In this document: piece after piece, positions 53,660 to 63,874 of the stretch
How the letters are laid out: each line of letters begins with the position of its first letter
Position numbering within the stretch: position 1 is the stretch's first letter
Assembly: GCF_003576595.1 (NCBI RefSeq)
Contig: NZ_NQOU01000001.1
Coordinates: forward strand, 374,337-438,336
Direction: 5' to 3'
Length of the DNA stretch: 64,000 nt
Source of the DNA: Neopusillimonas maritima
GTDB lineage: Bacteria; Pseudomonadota; Gammaproteobacteria; Burkholderiales; Burkholderiaceae_B
Made by a program: the position numbers and the translations under genes
Notes under the pieces: model-generated
What the model was told of the DNA's origin: nothing
What the model saw: only the letters and a program-made list of their open reading frames with translations
The model's database searches: none

Positions 53660-55096
53660 TCAGAGCACGCCCTGGAAGAGACGCTGCAAAAATTCCGTCA
53701 GCCCAACCATTTCGCCGTTCAACCGAATGGTGTCCTCCTCGTAGGAGGCATTCATTTTCAACGTGTTGTTTTCATACACGGCCAAGCCCGCACGACTCAG
53801 GCGCCCGGCATAAAGATCGAACACCATTCTTGCCATCGCCGACGCGCGTTGCCGCTCTTCGTCGCTTAACTGTATGAAAAGCTCCTCAAAGAACGGCTTT
53901 TCAATTTCGGCGTCCAGATGCAACCGACCTAATACAGCCAACAACAATTGATCGGCAGGTGCATCAAGCAAGGCCTGATCAGGTTCAACGAAATCGGCAT
54001 CCAGTTGAATGCGTGCCTGGCCTTGTGAGTTGGTCCATACTAGCGGCCCCAGGACCAATGCGGGCTGATTGCCCAGGAACTCAAACAAATTTGCCCTGAG
54101 GCGGCGTGCCTGGTCGTCATCCAGCTGCGGCAACCCCTCCCCTGAGCCGGTGTCTTCCAACCGCATGGCGTCATATTCCTGTACCAGCTTAGTGAGTGCC
54201 GCCATGTTCAACTGGTCGGCCGACACTTGGGCAACGACAGACCCCAAAGGAGCGTCGCCAAACTCGACCGCGTCGGCGCCGTAGCTAACTTGACCGGTTA
54301 GCAACCCCTCGACTTGTGTTGCCTGCACTACCACCCGCGTCTGGCTCAGCACAATATTCTGCATTTCAGGCTCAATCAGACCAATGCGTTCCACCTTCAC
54401 CGTACTGTCTACAGTGCGCTCGCCACTTTGTGAAAGGACATTTTCACTTTCAAGCGAGATCGCATCCAGCGCCATGACACTGCCATACACATCGGTCATC
54501 TCAAGCTTGTCGAAATCGCCGGAGGCAACATGCGACTGAAAATGATCGCTGAAACGAATATCGACCTGCCCGCCGCTGAAAAAGACTTTGCTGCCATCCG
54601 GCTCACTAAAATTCGCTTCGCGAAAAACCCAGTTTGAAACGCCTGTTCCACCAAAGCCGACAAAGGTGCGAACAACGATGGGCGCGGCGCCGTCAAGGCT
54701 GTTTACCCAGGTCTCGGTCGATTCGGTTTTTTGCAAACGCGCTTCGCTAAATGCCAACGCGGGCGCCCAGTGCCCCTGCTGCAAAGCAGCTAACGGGAAA
54801 GGGCCATGTTGCAAATTATCAGTGAATACATAACTGACAACATCCTCATCCTCGTCGCGCCACTGCATCTCATATTCGGCCTGCGACGTGAAAATGCCGC
54901 GATCATAGCTTCGGATACGGATCTGCACACCCTGTACACCGGTCTCCGGCCCCATTGCTTTTAATACCTGCTCATTTGCTTGCGCCAGTTCATGCTCAAT
55001 CAACGCTTGTGCCTCGCGCCCCGTGTACCAGGACGACGCACCATACAGCGCAACGACAACAACCAAAAAAGCCAGGAAAAATTTGAAGACTTTCAT
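53660..55096 (-). CDS. DUF945 (YdgA-like) family protein
   Basis: 478 residues from ATG 55096, which overlaps the ispH stop (TGATG). An N-terminal signal anchor (FFLAFLVVVVALYGASSW) is followed by a long beta-rich periplasmic region with the DUF945 style: RSYDRGIFTSQAEYEM, then repeated LxxxAxxxF elements and a C-terminal LNGEMVGLTEFLQRLF. The function of the family is not established; E. coli YdgA is an inner membrane protein. It is co-transcribed with ispH. Confidence 0.8.
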   Translation of the reverse strand: MKVFKFFLAFLVVVVALYGASSWYTGREAQALIEHELAQANEQVLKAMGPETGVQGVQIRIRSYDRGIFTSQAEYEMQWRDEDEDVVSYVFTDNLQHGPFPLAALQQGHWAPALAFSEARLQKTESTETWVNSLDGAAPIVVRTFVGFGGTGVSNWVFREANFSEPDGSKVFFSGGQVDIRFSDHFQSHVASGDFDKLEMTDVYGSVMALDAISLESENVLSQSGERTVDSTVKVERIGLIEPEMQNIVLSQTRVVVQATQVEGLLTGQVSYGADAVEFGDAPLGSVVAQVSADQLNMAALTKLVQEYDAMRLEDTGSGEGLPQLDDDQARRLRANLFEFLGNQPALVLGPLVWTNSQGQARIQLDADFVEPDQALLDAPADQLLLAVLGRLHLDAEIEKPFFEELFIQLSDEERQRASAMARMVFDLYAGRLSRAGLAVYENNTLKMNASYEEDTIRLNGEMVGLTEFLQRLFQGVL

Positions 55097-56067
55097 CAGG
55101 ATCCTTGTGTGGTTTTCAACGACAGCCCCTTGGGCAGAGGGAATGCCACGTTTTCCTCTACGCCGGGCAGCGTGCGAACGGAAACCGCCCCCAGCGTTTT
55201 TAATCTGGCCACCACACTTTCCACCAAAACTTCCGGCGCAGATGCCCCGGCTGTCAGGCCAACCCGCCGGGCATTTTTCAGCCATTCAGACTGGATCATA
55301 TCGGGGTCGTCAATAAGATAGGCCTGCGCGCCGCCTCTTTCGGCCACCTCGCGCAACCGGTTCGAGTTTGAGCTATTCACACTCCCCACCACCAGCACGA
55401 GATCGCACTCGGGCGCCATGATTTTGACGGCATCCTGACGATTCTGAGTGGCATAACAAATATCACTTTTCTTGGGTTCTACAATACCGGGGAAACGCGA
55501 ACGCAAAGCTTGGGCCACCTTTGCAGCATCATCAACCGACAAAGTCGTTTGCGTGACAAAAGCAAGATTTTCAGGATTCGAAACCTCCAGCGCCCAGACG
55601 TCCTCGGGCGTTTCCACCAGATACATGCCACCATCGGCCTGACCCAATGTACCTTCAACCTCAGGATGTCCGCGGTGTCCGATCATGATAATTTCACGCC
55701 CTGCCTGGCGCATACGGGCCACTTCCACGTGGACTTTGGTAACTAATGGGCATGTTGCATCAAAAACTTGCAAGCCCAGGTCCTGAGCTTGTTGGCGCAC
55801 CTGCCGCGACACGCCGTGTGCGGAAAACACCACAATCGCGCCCTGGGGCGCCTGATCCAGCTCGTCGATGAAAATAGCGCCCTTCTCACGCAGATCATTC
55901 ACAACGAACCGGTTATGCACTATTTCATGGCGCACATAGATCGGCGCGCCGTGAAGCTTGAGAGCACGCTCGACAATTTCAATTGCACGATCAACACCGG
56001 CACAAAAGCCACGCGGTTGCGCCAAAACAATTTCAGTTGCCGACAAATCCGGTTGCTCAATCATCAC
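55096..56067 (-). CDS. ispH: 4-hydroxy-3-methylbut-2-enyl diphosphate reductase
   Basis: 323 residues. The three conserved cysteines for the 4Fe-4S cluster are present in [10 protein letters not shown] (Cys22), [12 protein letters not shown] and [18 protein letters not shown] and [10 protein letters not shown] supply the substrate-binding His residues. It is the last enzyme of the MEP isoprenoid pathway. Its start overlaps the fkpB stop by 4 bp, the same gene pair as in E. coli. Confidence 0.97.
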   Translation of the reverse strand: MMIEQPDLSATEIVLAQPRGFCAGVDRAIEIVERALKLHGAPIYVRHEIVHNRFVVNDLREKGAIFIDELDQAPQGAIVVFSAHGVSRQVRQQAQDLGLQVFDATCPLVTKVHVEVARMRQAGREIIMIGHRGHPEVEGTLGQADGGMYLVETPEDVWALEVSNPENLAFVTQTTLSVDDAAKVAQALRSRFPGIVEPKKSDICYATQNRQDAVKIMAPECDLVLVVGSVNSSNSNRLREVAERGGAQAYLIDDPDMIQSEWLKNARRVGLTAGASAPEVLVESVVARLKTLGAVSVRTLPGVEENVAFPLPKGLSLKTTQGS

Positions 56068-56540
56068 ATTACCCCCAACAGCACAACATCCAGCCGCAGG
56101 TCGGCACCCGCCAGCGGATGGTTGAAATCAAACAAAGCAGCGTCATCCCGACCCTCTTTGCAAACGCCCGAATACTTCAACCCCTCGGGAGAGGTAAAAG
56201 TAACAATATCACCCGGCTCGTACTGCATGCCCGGCTCGGAGTGCTGATCGAGCAATTTGCGCCCCACCCATTGGATCAACTCGGGGTTGCGATCTCCGTA
56301 GGCTTGTGCCGCTGGTATCTCTGCAGAGAACTCGGCACCTTCGGCTCGCCCAACCAAAACCTGCTCCAGGCTGGGCGACCATTGCCCCATGCCTAATTGC
56401 AAGGTGGCGGGATTGCCGCTGAACGTATCGGCAAACACCGACCCCTTGCCCGGGCCGGAAATAATTGTGATTCGATAATGCAAGGTCAGGTAAGAGCCCG
56501 ATTGGACAAAAACGTTCACTGAGTCAGAGGAGGAGGTCAA
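56064..56540 (-). CDS. fkpB: FKBP-type peptidyl-prolyl isomerase (SlpA/FkpB-like)
   Basis: 158 residues with an FKBP fold interrupted by an IF (chaperone) insert: [37 protein letters not shown], then the insert and [21 protein letters not shown]. It is a cytosolic prolyl isomerase/chaperone. It is directly upstream of ispH with a 4-bp overlap. Confidence 0.92.
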   Translation of the reverse strand: MTSSSDSVNVFVQSGSYLTLHYRITIISGPGKGSVFADTFSGNPATLQLGMGQWSPSLEQVLVGRAEGAEFSAEIPAAQAYGDRNPELIQWVGRKLLDQHSEPGMQYEPGDIVTFTSPEGLKYSGVCKEGRDDAALFDFNHPLAGADLRLDVVLLGVM

Positions 56541-56591
56541 AATCTGTCACCGTTAAAGGTCTTCATTAATTTGACTATTTTAGAGCCTCCC

Positions 56592-57293
56592 ATGACACAT
56601 CGCCTAACCCGGCCCCGGCCGGTGCCAAACAGCGCCCCAAGCCGGGAGCGACCACGTGAACGTTTGCTTACCCACGGCGCCCATAGCCTGACCAACGCCG
56701 AACTGCTCGCCATTATTTTGCGTACAGGTATTCGCGGCTGTGATGCCGTTACGCTGGGTCAACAACTGATCGAACACTTTCGCGGATTACGCTGCTTATT
56801 AAGCGCCGACTCAAAATCCCTGCTTGAAATGACCGGACTGGGTCAGGCCAAAACCTGTGAGCTACTTGCAATCAACGAACTCAACCGACGCGCACTCCAG
56901 GAAGAGTTGCAGCATGGGCGGGCACTGGATCAGCCGGAACGCGTAAAACTCTATTGCACGGCTTCCATCGGCCATCGCAAAATAGAACATTGCATGGCAC
57001 TGTACCTTGACAGCCAATTCCGCCTGATTGAAAGTGAAGAAGTCTCCCGAGGGACGTTAACGCAAGCCTCGGTTTACCCGCGCGAGATAGTTAAATCGGC
57101 ACTGCATCATCACGCCGCCGCCTTGATCCTCGCACACAACCACCCATCAGGTGTAACCGAAGCAAGTCAAGCCGACCTTGCCCTGACACGACATTTGAAA
57201 AACGCACTTGCGTTGGTCGACATCCGCTTGCTTGATCACTTGATTGTGACGCCGACACAAGCAATTTCGCTGGCTGAACAAGGACAGGTATAA
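56592..57293 (+). CDS. radC: RadC family JAMM-motif protein
   Basis: 233 residues from ATG 56592; a TTG at 56571 is a weaker choice. An N-terminal UPF0758/HhH part (RERLLTHGAHSLTNAELLAIILRTG, then LLEMTGLGQAKTCEL) precedes the JAB/MPN+ metal site AHNHPSGVTEASQAD. RadC was once linked to DNA repair; the molecular role is unclear. It is divergent from fkpB. Confidence 0.93.
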   Translation: MTHRLTRPRPVPNSAPSRERPRERLLTHGAHSLTNAELLAIILRTGIRGCDAVTLGQQLIEHFRGLRCLLSADSKSLLEMTGLGQAKTCELLAINELNRRALQEELQHGRALDQPERVKLYCTASIGHRKIEHCMALYLDSQFRLIESEEVSRGTLTQASVYPREIVKSALHHHAAALILAHNHPSGVTEASQADLALTRHLKNALALVDIRLLDHLIVTPTQAISLAEQGQV

Positions 57294-57453
57294 ACCGTAC
57301 CCCTTACATGATAGACACATCATAAAAGCGCTCGACCTAAAATAACGGCCATGCTAAAATTAATGGTTACCCTGGATACGTAGTTGGCTGCCCCTGAAAA
57401 TAGGAGCAAGATCCATCTGGCGACCCGAAATTTTAATTATCAGGAATTTCATC

Positions 57454-57720
57454 ATGAAAGAAGGCATTCATCCCGAATACCGCGAAGTTGTGTTTCTAGA
57501 CCAACAAACGGGCAACAAATTTATTTCGCGCTCAACTTTGAACTCTCGTGAAACAACCGAGATCGACGGCAAAACCTATCCGCTGTTCAAGTGCGAAGTC
57601 ACTTCGGAATCCCACCCTTTCTACACTGGCGCACAAACACGTATTGTGGAAACCGGCCGTGTCGAGAAATTCCGCGCCCGCTTTGCCCGCACTACCGGCA
57701 CCCTGAAAAAAGGCGCCTGA
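57454..57720 (+). CDS. rpmE2: 50S ribosomal protein L31 type B
   Basis: 88 residues: [20 protein letters not shown], then [10 protein letters not shown] and VEKFRARF. It lacks the zinc-binding CxxC pair of type A L31, so it is the C-minus form often induced in zinc limitation. No Zur-like operator was recognised in the 160-bp upstream gap. Confidence 0.95.
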   Translation: MKEGIHPEYREVVFLDQQTGNKFISRSTLNSRETTEIDGKTYPLFKCEVTSESHPFYTGAQTRIVETGRVEKFRARFARTTGTLKKGA

Positions 57721-57780
57721 TATCAGCGGCAACGCAAAGCTACCCTCTCTGCCGCGCCCAATAGCGCGGCAGTTGGAAAA

Positions 57781-57804
57781 GGCAGCCAAACGGCTGCCTT
57801 TTTA
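57781..57804 (+). terminator. Intrinsic terminator after rpmE2
   Basis: GGCAGCC-AAAC-GGCTGCC followed by TTTTTAATTT. A second stem (CTGCCGCGC with GCGCGGCAG, 57749-57772) lies just ahead. Confidence 0.9.
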
Positions 57805-57845
57805 ATTTAAGATTCCCCTTTTAAGCATCGTCTTATTGTCAGAAC

Positions 57846-59603
57846 GTGGCGCCTCATCATCCTCGATCCACTCCGGCACGACTCACCGCCCCGGCAACCG
57901 CAAAACTGCCGAGGCTCTATTTGCTATTGTTGGGCATTATTTACATTTTTGCCGGCCTGTTCTTTCGCGAACCGTGGAAAACCGACGATATCGTTGGCCT
58001 GGCCACAATGCTTACCGCACTGAACGGCCCCGACCAAGCTGCCTGGCTTCCCCAAATAGGCAGTTTTGCGCATGCTCAGGACGGCCCCCTGGCAATGTGG
58101 GTTGGCGCTGCGTTTATTAGCGTCTTTACCCCCATTTTTACGCTATTCACCCAAACACTCGACGCGCAGATTATTGCCTCACGCTTACCCAATTTACTTT
58201 GGTTCGGCCTAATGGTAGGCGCCGTGTGGTACGCCACCTACCTTTTAGGGCGACGACCCGAACCACAACCTCTGCGTTTACCGTTCGGTGGCGAGCCCAC
58301 CGAGCGCGACTATGGCCGCATGATAGCCGACGCCTCACTGCTGCTGATTCTGGCAACTGCCGGCATTATGTGGCGCATGCACGAAACCTCGGAAGTGCCG
58401 GTCATTATTGCCGTACAAGCCGTAGCCTTTTACTCGATTGTTCGTATGCTCGACCGTCCATTGTCGGGCGCAATCACACTCGGTCTGGCTATCGGAGCCG
58501 CGCTTTTGGCGCGCGGCTGGATTGGCGCCCTGCCAATTTACCTTGCCATTGCCACTGCATTTTTACCGACTGCCGCTTTACGAGCCAGATTGAAATGGGT
58601 CGGCTTGTCGGTGTTGATCGGCACCCTGCTTTGCCTCGCGTGGTGGATTCCCGCGCAAAGCCTGAACCCATATTGGGCTCAATATTGGTGGTTATGGAAT
58701 ATTGAATCGTTCACATTCCCCAGTTGGCGCGAAGTATTCAGTATTTTCCGCGATCTGCCCTGGTTTCTTTGGCCCACCTGGCCTTTCGCACTGATGGCAT
58801 TGTGGCAATGGCGATCATGGCTGCGCGCACCCCATGTATGGTTGCCCCTGATGTTTGCGCTCTGGCCCTTCATCACAATGCTGTTCCTGGCCGATTCCTT
58901 TGAACCGGAATACAGTTTAATGGCGGTACCTTTCGCCGTGATGGCCGCCTTCGCTCTGCCTACTTTACGTCGCGGCATGGTGAACTCCCTCGACTGGTTT
59001 GCCGTCATGTGTTTTTCTCTCACCATTGCAACCGTGTGGCTGGGATGGGTTGCACTACAGGCAGGATGGCCCGAGCAAATTTCCGACAACATCGCCCGGC
59101 AAACCGAGGGTTACGATGCGTATGTTTCCTGGCCCGCCGTAACCATTGCGCTGGCCGGTACCGTCGCCTGGCTGGTTCTTGTTCGCTGGCGCGTATTGCA
59201 CCGCCCTGCGGCGTTATGGCGCGGTACGGTGCTGTCCGCCGGAGGTATCGTCACCACCTGGCTGTTACTCGTTACCCTCTGGATGCCGGCACTTGACTAC
59301 GTCCGTAGCTACCGCGATGTATCAAACTCACTGAGCCAGGCAATCGAAACGCACCAACGTGATAACGAATGTGTGCAAGCCATTGATCTGGGGGTAGGAC
59401 AACGCGCGGCATTTTATGTGTTTAATGGCCTGGACCCAACCAGCAACCGCAACTGTGCTCTGGCCATTATTCAAACCAGCCCACAAGCGCTGGACGCCGG
59501 GATACGCCCGCTGGGCAACCTGAACATCACATTGCTATGGGAAGGCAAACGCCGACCCGAACGCCGTGAACTCTTTCAGCTAGTTCGTATTCATGCACAA
59601 TGA
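57846..59603 (+). CDS. Glycosyltransferase family 39-like membrane protein
   Basis: 585 residues, GTG start. About 11-12 TM helices; the first periplasmic loop carries REPWKTDDIVGLATML, the acidic catalytic Asp pair position of ArnT/GT39 proteins, and a soluble C-terminal domain of about 100 residues (from RSYRDVSNSLSQAIE). Probably transfers a sugar from a polyprenyl phosphate donor in the periplasm. The stop overlaps the MATE start by 4 bp, an uncommon pairing. Confidence 0.8.
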   Translation: MAPHHPRSTPARLTAPATAKLPRLYLLLLGIIYIFAGLFFREPWKTDDIVGLATMLTALNGPDQAAWLPQIGSFAHAQDGPLAMWVGAAFISVFTPIFTLFTQTLDAQIIASRLPNLLWFGLMVGAVWYATYLLGRRPEPQPLRLPFGGEPTERDYGRMIADASLLLILATAGIMWRMHETSEVPVIIAVQAVAFYSIVRMLDRPLSGAITLGLAIGAALLARGWIGALPIYLAIATAFLPTAALRARLKWVGLSVLIGTLLCLAWWIPAQSLNPYWAQYWWLWNIESFTFPSWREVFSIFRDLPWFLWPTWPFALMALWQWRSWLRAPHVWLPLMFALWPFITMLFLADSFEPEYSLMAVPFAVMAAFALPTLRRGMVNSLDWFAVMCFSLTIATVWLGWVALQAGWPEQISDNIARQTEGYDAYVSWPAVTIALAGTVAWLVLVRWRVLHRPAALWRGTVLSAGGIVTTWLLLVTLWMPALDYVRSYRDVSNSLSQAIETHQRDNECVQAIDLGVGQRAAFYVFNGLDPTSNRNCALAIIQTSPQALDAGIRPLGNLNITLLWEGKRRPERRELFQLVRIHAQ

Positions 59604-61006
59604 ACAACGCCGGCACGCATTCTTTGTTTTTCTACATCAAGGAAACACTTAAACAAGCCTGGCCGGTTCTGATCAGTGCCTGGGCGGGCATCGCCTTCGG
59701 GGTGCTCGACACCACCATGGTCGGGCACGCGAGCGCCGCCGACCTTCAGGCCATGGCGTTGTCCGTCTCCATTTATTTAACAGTTTTTATTGGGCTGATG
59801 GGCGTAGTTCATGCGCTTATACCCATTATCGGCCAACATTTCGGTGCCCGTCAGCCTGCTCGGGTGGGGCACGCGTGGGGGCAAGGCGTTTGGCTTTCCT
59901 TCGGCCTGGCCGGTGTCGGCAGCATCGCGCTGTTTTTCCCCGACCTGTGGCTGATGTTCTCCGGCACGATCGAGCCCGAAGTGCGAAACGGCGTCACATG
60001 GTATCTGCGCATGTTAATTATTGCGCTGCCGGCCAGCCTGCTTTTCCGTACTATCTATTGCCTGGGTACTGCGGTGTCACGACCCAAAATTGTCATGACG
60101 ATCAATCTGGTCAGTGTCGGTTTCAAAGCATTGTTTAACTGGATTTTCATCTTCGGCAAATTCGGAATGCCTGCGCTGGGCGCAGTCGGTGCAGGCCTGT
60201 CTTCAGCCATTGTCGCCTGGATGACTTTATTCATTGGTTTATGGGTCATCACACATGACCCGTTCTTCAAGCCCTTTCAATTAAGGCTGGGGCGCCCCGA
60301 CTGGGCGGAACTTAAATCACTGTTGCGCCTGGGTTTACCTATGGGTGGCTCATACCTGGTTGAGGTCTGTGCCTTCACATTCATGGCTTTGCTTGTCGCC
60401 CGGGAAGGCATGTTCGTAACAGGAGGGCATCAGATTATGGCGAATCTGGCCGCGCTATGCTACATGCTGCCCATGGCGATCGGGATCGCCTCAGCGTCAC
60501 TCACCGCTCAAGCGATCGGAGCACAAGCGCCGCAGCGGGCTCTGTTAACCGGGCGGGCGGGATTGGCGGTCGTTCTCGTGGGCGCCGGCCTAACTGTTGT
60601 CCTTATTCTCGTTTTCCGCGACTTGATTGTGTCGGCCTATACCGACGATACCGAAGTAGCCGCAGTCGCTTTAACCCTGTTAACGATACTGCCGCTATTT
60701 CTTTTCTGTGATGCCATGCAATGCATCATGACCTACTTGTTGCGAGCGTATAAGGTCGCGGTTGTGCCACTGATCATGCAAGTGGTGGCACTGACCGTGT
60801 TTGGTTTGGTTGGCGGCTGGCTGCTGGGCTTCGGCCCCTGGAAAGGCGCACTTCAACCCCTGCTGGATATTCTTATGCCCGGCGCCCCGGTTGGGGCCGG
60901 CAGCCTTTGGTTCATGGCCGCACTGGGGCTGGGCTTATCAGCAATCTTGCTGAAATTCTGGTATCGCCGTGTCGTACGTCAATACCAGAGCCAGTTTAAA
61001 CATTGA
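59600..61006 (+). CDS. MATE family efflux transporter
   Basis: 468 residues, 12 TM helices in two MatE halves. Landmarks: AWAGIAFGVLDTTMVGHASAADLQAMALS in the first helix pair, IIGQHFGARQPARVGHAWGQG, and GLPMGGSYLVEVCAFTFMALLVAREG opening the second half. The family exports cationic drugs or metabolites using H+ or Na+. Coupled by ATGA overlap to the upstream glycosyltransferase. Confidence 0.9.
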   Translation: MNNAGTHSLFFYIKETLKQAWPVLISAWAGIAFGVLDTTMVGHASAADLQAMALSVSIYLTVFIGLMGVVHALIPIIGQHFGARQPARVGHAWGQGVWLSFGLAGVGSIALFFPDLWLMFSGTIEPEVRNGVTWYLRMLIIALPASLLFRTIYCLGTAVSRPKIVMTINLVSVGFKALFNWIFIFGKFGMPALGAVGAGLSSAIVAWMTLFIGLWVITHDPFFKPFQLRLGRPDWAELKSLLRLGLPMGGSYLVEVCAFTFMALLVAREGMFVTGGHQIMANLAALCYMLPMAIGIASASLTAQAIGAQAPQRALLTGRAGLAVVLVGAGLTVVLILVFRDLIVSAYTDDTEVAAVALTLLTILPLFLFCDAMQCIMTYLLRAYKVAVVPLIMQVVALTVFGLVGGWLLGFGPWKGALQPLLDILMPGAPVGAGSLWFMAALGLGLSAILLKFWYRRVVRQYQSQFKH

Positions 61007-61009
61007 ATA

Positions 61010-62266
61010 TTAACGATAAATATAATCGCGACGCCACGGATAGGCCTCATCGGCGGGATAATCAAGTTCGTCGTGACGCCCGGTCGCCTTATGCTTTAAC
61101 AAAACCTGGTGCAAGGCGATCCAGCCTTGTTCAAAGCCCAGCGCGCAACCGGCCAGATAAATGCGATAAGCACGTAAAGACTTATCGCCCTGCTCGCCCG
61201 GCTTCAGGGTTTTACGCGCTGCATCCAGATTCGCCTCCAGCGTATCGCTCCAGTGCCACAAGGTACGCGCATAATGCGGGCGTAAATTTTCGACGTCGAC
61301 ATCCTCCAGGCCGCTTAACGCAATTTTGGCCAGCTCATTACTGATGTGTGTGAGCTCACCGCCAGGGAAAATATACTTTTCAATAAAACGTCCCATACCG
61401 GCGCCCACCTCGGCGTTGTATACGCCACCGGCGGTAATGCCATGATTCATAATCAAGCCGCCGGGCGCCAGCAAACGACGAAGTTTTGCAAAATATTCCT
61501 CCAGCTGCGCCCGCCCGACGTGTTCGAACATGCCAACGGACGCGATTTTGTCGTATGGCCGAGACTCGTCGAGGTCGCGGTAATCGAGCAAATTCATGCG
61601 CACGCGCCCACTCAAACCTTTTTCTTCTATCAAACGATTCACATGAGCATGTTGATTTTTCGATAACGTAATACCAGTGGCATCAACACCGTAATTCTCG
61701 GCCGCCCAAAGTAACAAACCACCCCAACCGGCACCGATATCGAGGAAACGCTCACCACTTTTCAAATCAAGTTTGCGGCAGATGTGGTCGAGTTTCGCCT
61801 CTTGGGCCTGCGCCAATGTCATATCGGGTTCGCGGAAATAGGCGCACGAATATACACGACGAGGATCCAGCCAAAGCGCGTAAAACTCGTCGGACAAATC
61901 ATAATGGAATTGAATTTGCTCAGCGTCGCGGGTTGTGGAGTGGCGACGAATAGACACCAAGTGTCGGATCAGCGCCGTTAACCAATTCCCTTTGGCCGCG
62001 TCAACGGGGTTTTGATCCAGGATCGCCGCCGCAATTTTCATCAGGTTGCGCATACTGCCCTCAACCACGAAGCGGCCCTCTACATAATCCTCACCCAAAT
62101 TTCCGGCCTGGCCGGTGGCAAAATTCACTAACGTCGCACGATCTTTGACGATTAGTTTCATTTCCGGGTTTGAGGCCCCAACTGTTTCACCACCCGGCAA
62201 TTGCATTTGCACTGAGACAGGCAACGCCGCCAGTTTTTTTTCTACCATCGACAAAACCGAACTCAC
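61010..62266 (-). CDS. cfa: Cyclopropane-fatty-acyl-phospholipid synthase
   Basis: 418 residues from GTG 62266, which has GGGAG 6 nt upstream (ATG 62248 is the alternative). The core shows FHYDLSDEFYALWLD, the SAM-binding FLDIGAGWGGLL, GMFEHVGRAQLEEYF and GLIMNHGITAGG. It methylenates unsaturated phospholipid acyl chains using S-adenosylmethionine. It is convergent with the MATE gene (3 bp between stops). Confidence 0.93.
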   Translation of the reverse strand: MSSVLSMVEKKLAALPVSVQMQLPGGETVGASNPEMKLIVKDRATLVNFATGQAGNLGEDYVEGRFVVEGSMRNLMKIAAAILDQNPVDAAKGNWLTALIRHLVSIRRHSTTRDAEQIQFHYDLSDEFYALWLDPRRVYSCAYFREPDMTLAQAQEAKLDHICRKLDLKSGERFLDIGAGWGGLLLWAAENYGVDATGITLSKNQHAHVNRLIEEKGLSGRVRMNLLDYRDLDESRPYDKIASVGMFEHVGRAQLEEYFAKLRRLLAPGGLIMNHGITAGGVYNAEVGAGMGRFIEKYIFPGGELTHISNELAKIALSGLEDVDVENLRPHYARTLWHWSDTLEANLDAARKTLKPGEQGDKSLRAYRIYLAGCALGFEQGWIALHQVLLKHKATGRHDELDYPADEAYPWRRDYIYR

Positions 62267-62515
62267 ACTCCGCTCCCTATGTAAACAAACAAAAACAAGT
62301 CTAGATACATATCCTCGACGCGGCATTCTTCACCACGCTTCTTTTTTATGCCGTCAATTTAGCATTATTCCGTCATATCGAGTACGAAACGTGCCGCACG
62401 GCCATTTTCTTCATGTTAACTAAATTTCACTTACATTAGCATTTCAATTTCTATTACACTGACGACTTTTGAATGCACGTCCGCTCGCACGACCTGCCTT
62501 CAGTAAAGTTGAATT

Positions 62516-63703
62516 ATGATGAATATTCCTGGATGGCTACTGCTCATGGGCGCCCTGACCGCCCTGGGGCCTCTTGCCATCGACATGTATCTCCCGGCGT
62601 TTCCCAACATCGCACAAGGGCTGGGTGCTTCCCAAGGCGAGGTGGAAAGAACACTGGCCAGTTACCTTTTCGGCCTTTCACTGGCGCAATTGGCCTACGG
62701 CCCGGTTGCCGATCGATTTGGCCGCAAAAAGCCCCTAATCTTCGGCGTTACCCTCTTCACCCTGGCATCCATTGGTTGCGCCTTCACAAACGATGTCACT
62801 CATCTCACTCTCTTACGCATTGTTCAGGCCTTTGGTGGGGCCGCCGGCATGGTCATTCCCCGCGCAGTCATTCGCGACAATCTGGAAACGCGTGATGCCT
62901 CAAAAGCGCTTTCCTTATTGATTTTGATCATGGGCGTCACCCCCATTCTGGGGCCCATTCTTGGTGCCCAAGTCATGTTTATCGGCGGCTGGCGTGGCAT
63001 TTTCGTCATTATGGTGGTGTGCGGCGCTTTGCTTGTTTACGCCGCTGCGCGCCATATGCGGGAAACACTCCCCGTAGAAAAGCAGATCCCGCTTAACATT
63101 CGCAATATCGGGCGCAATTACTGGGCACTGCTGCAGCATCGACAGTTTATGTTTTACTCACTGGCGGGCGGGTTTGGCTCTGCCGGGTTGTTTACCTACA
63201 TAGCAGGTTCACCCAGAGTGCTAATCGATGTTTATGGAGTCGACCCCGAATATTTCGGCTTTCTGTTCGGTCTGAACGCAGCGTCACTTATCGCCATGTC
63301 GCAACTTAGCGCGCGGCTGCTAAACCGCCACAGTCCTGAAAAATTGCTCAAACTGGCGCAAAACAGTATTGTTATTGTCGCGCTTATAGGGGTTGCGCTT
63401 ACGTTGGCAGGGGTTTTGAACTTGTGGCTGTTCATGGTGTGCCTCATGGCATTTATGGCCAGCCAGGGTTTCGTTCTCCCGAATTCGGGGGCGCTTGCGC
63501 TGAATCACCAGGGCAAGCGACTGGGATCGGCATCGGCCTTAATGGGCACGATTCAAATGCTTTGCGGAACGATGGCCGGGCTTGCGATTAGTGCATGGCA
63601 CACCGATACGGCATTACCCATGATGGGTCTCTTGTTGATCAGTGCGGCATTTTCCTGGCTTTCAGGTCGAATGGCGTTTAGTCCGCCCGCTAAAACCGCT
63701 TGA
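62516..63703 (+). CDS. Bcr/CflA family drug efflux MFS transporter
   Basis: 395 residues, 12 TM helices. Signatures: LGPLAIDMYLPAFPNIA in TM1 (Asp-x-Tyr-x-Pro), YGPVADRFGRKKPLI (motif A), and AFGGAAGMVIPRAVIRD in TM4. This fits the DHA1 Bcr/CflA branch that exports drugs or sulfonamides by proton antiport. The RBS is weak. It is divergent from cfa across about 250 bp. Confidence 0.9.
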   Translation: MMNIPGWLLLMGALTALGPLAIDMYLPAFPNIAQGLGASQGEVERTLASYLFGLSLAQLAYGPVADRFGRKKPLIFGVTLFTLASIGCAFTNDVTHLTLLRIVQAFGGAAGMVIPRAVIRDNLETRDASKALSLLILIMGVTPILGPILGAQVMFIGGWRGIFVIMVVCGALLVYAAARHMRETLPVEKQIPLNIRNIGRNYWALLQHRQFMFYSLAGGFGSAGLFTYIAGSPRVLIDVYGVDPEYFGFLFGLNAASLIAMSQLSARLLNRHSPEKLLKLAQNSIVIVALIGVALTLAGVLNLWLFMVCLMAFMASQGFVLPNSGALALNHQGKRLGSASALMGTIQMLCGTMAGLAISAWHTDTALPMMGLLLISAAFSWLSGRMAFSPPAKTA

Positions 63704-63874
63704 TATAAATACACTTTTCGTATTAGAATAGCAGGCTTAGTTGAAATAACTTTCGAATTTTTCGGTTTTACTTAATTACTACTTTATTGCTACAAGCCTT
63801 GTAGAACGCAGTTGCCACGGCCTGAAAGTGCGGCCCGGTAAAAGAACAAGGTCAGGTAGAAAAGGGGCAAAATT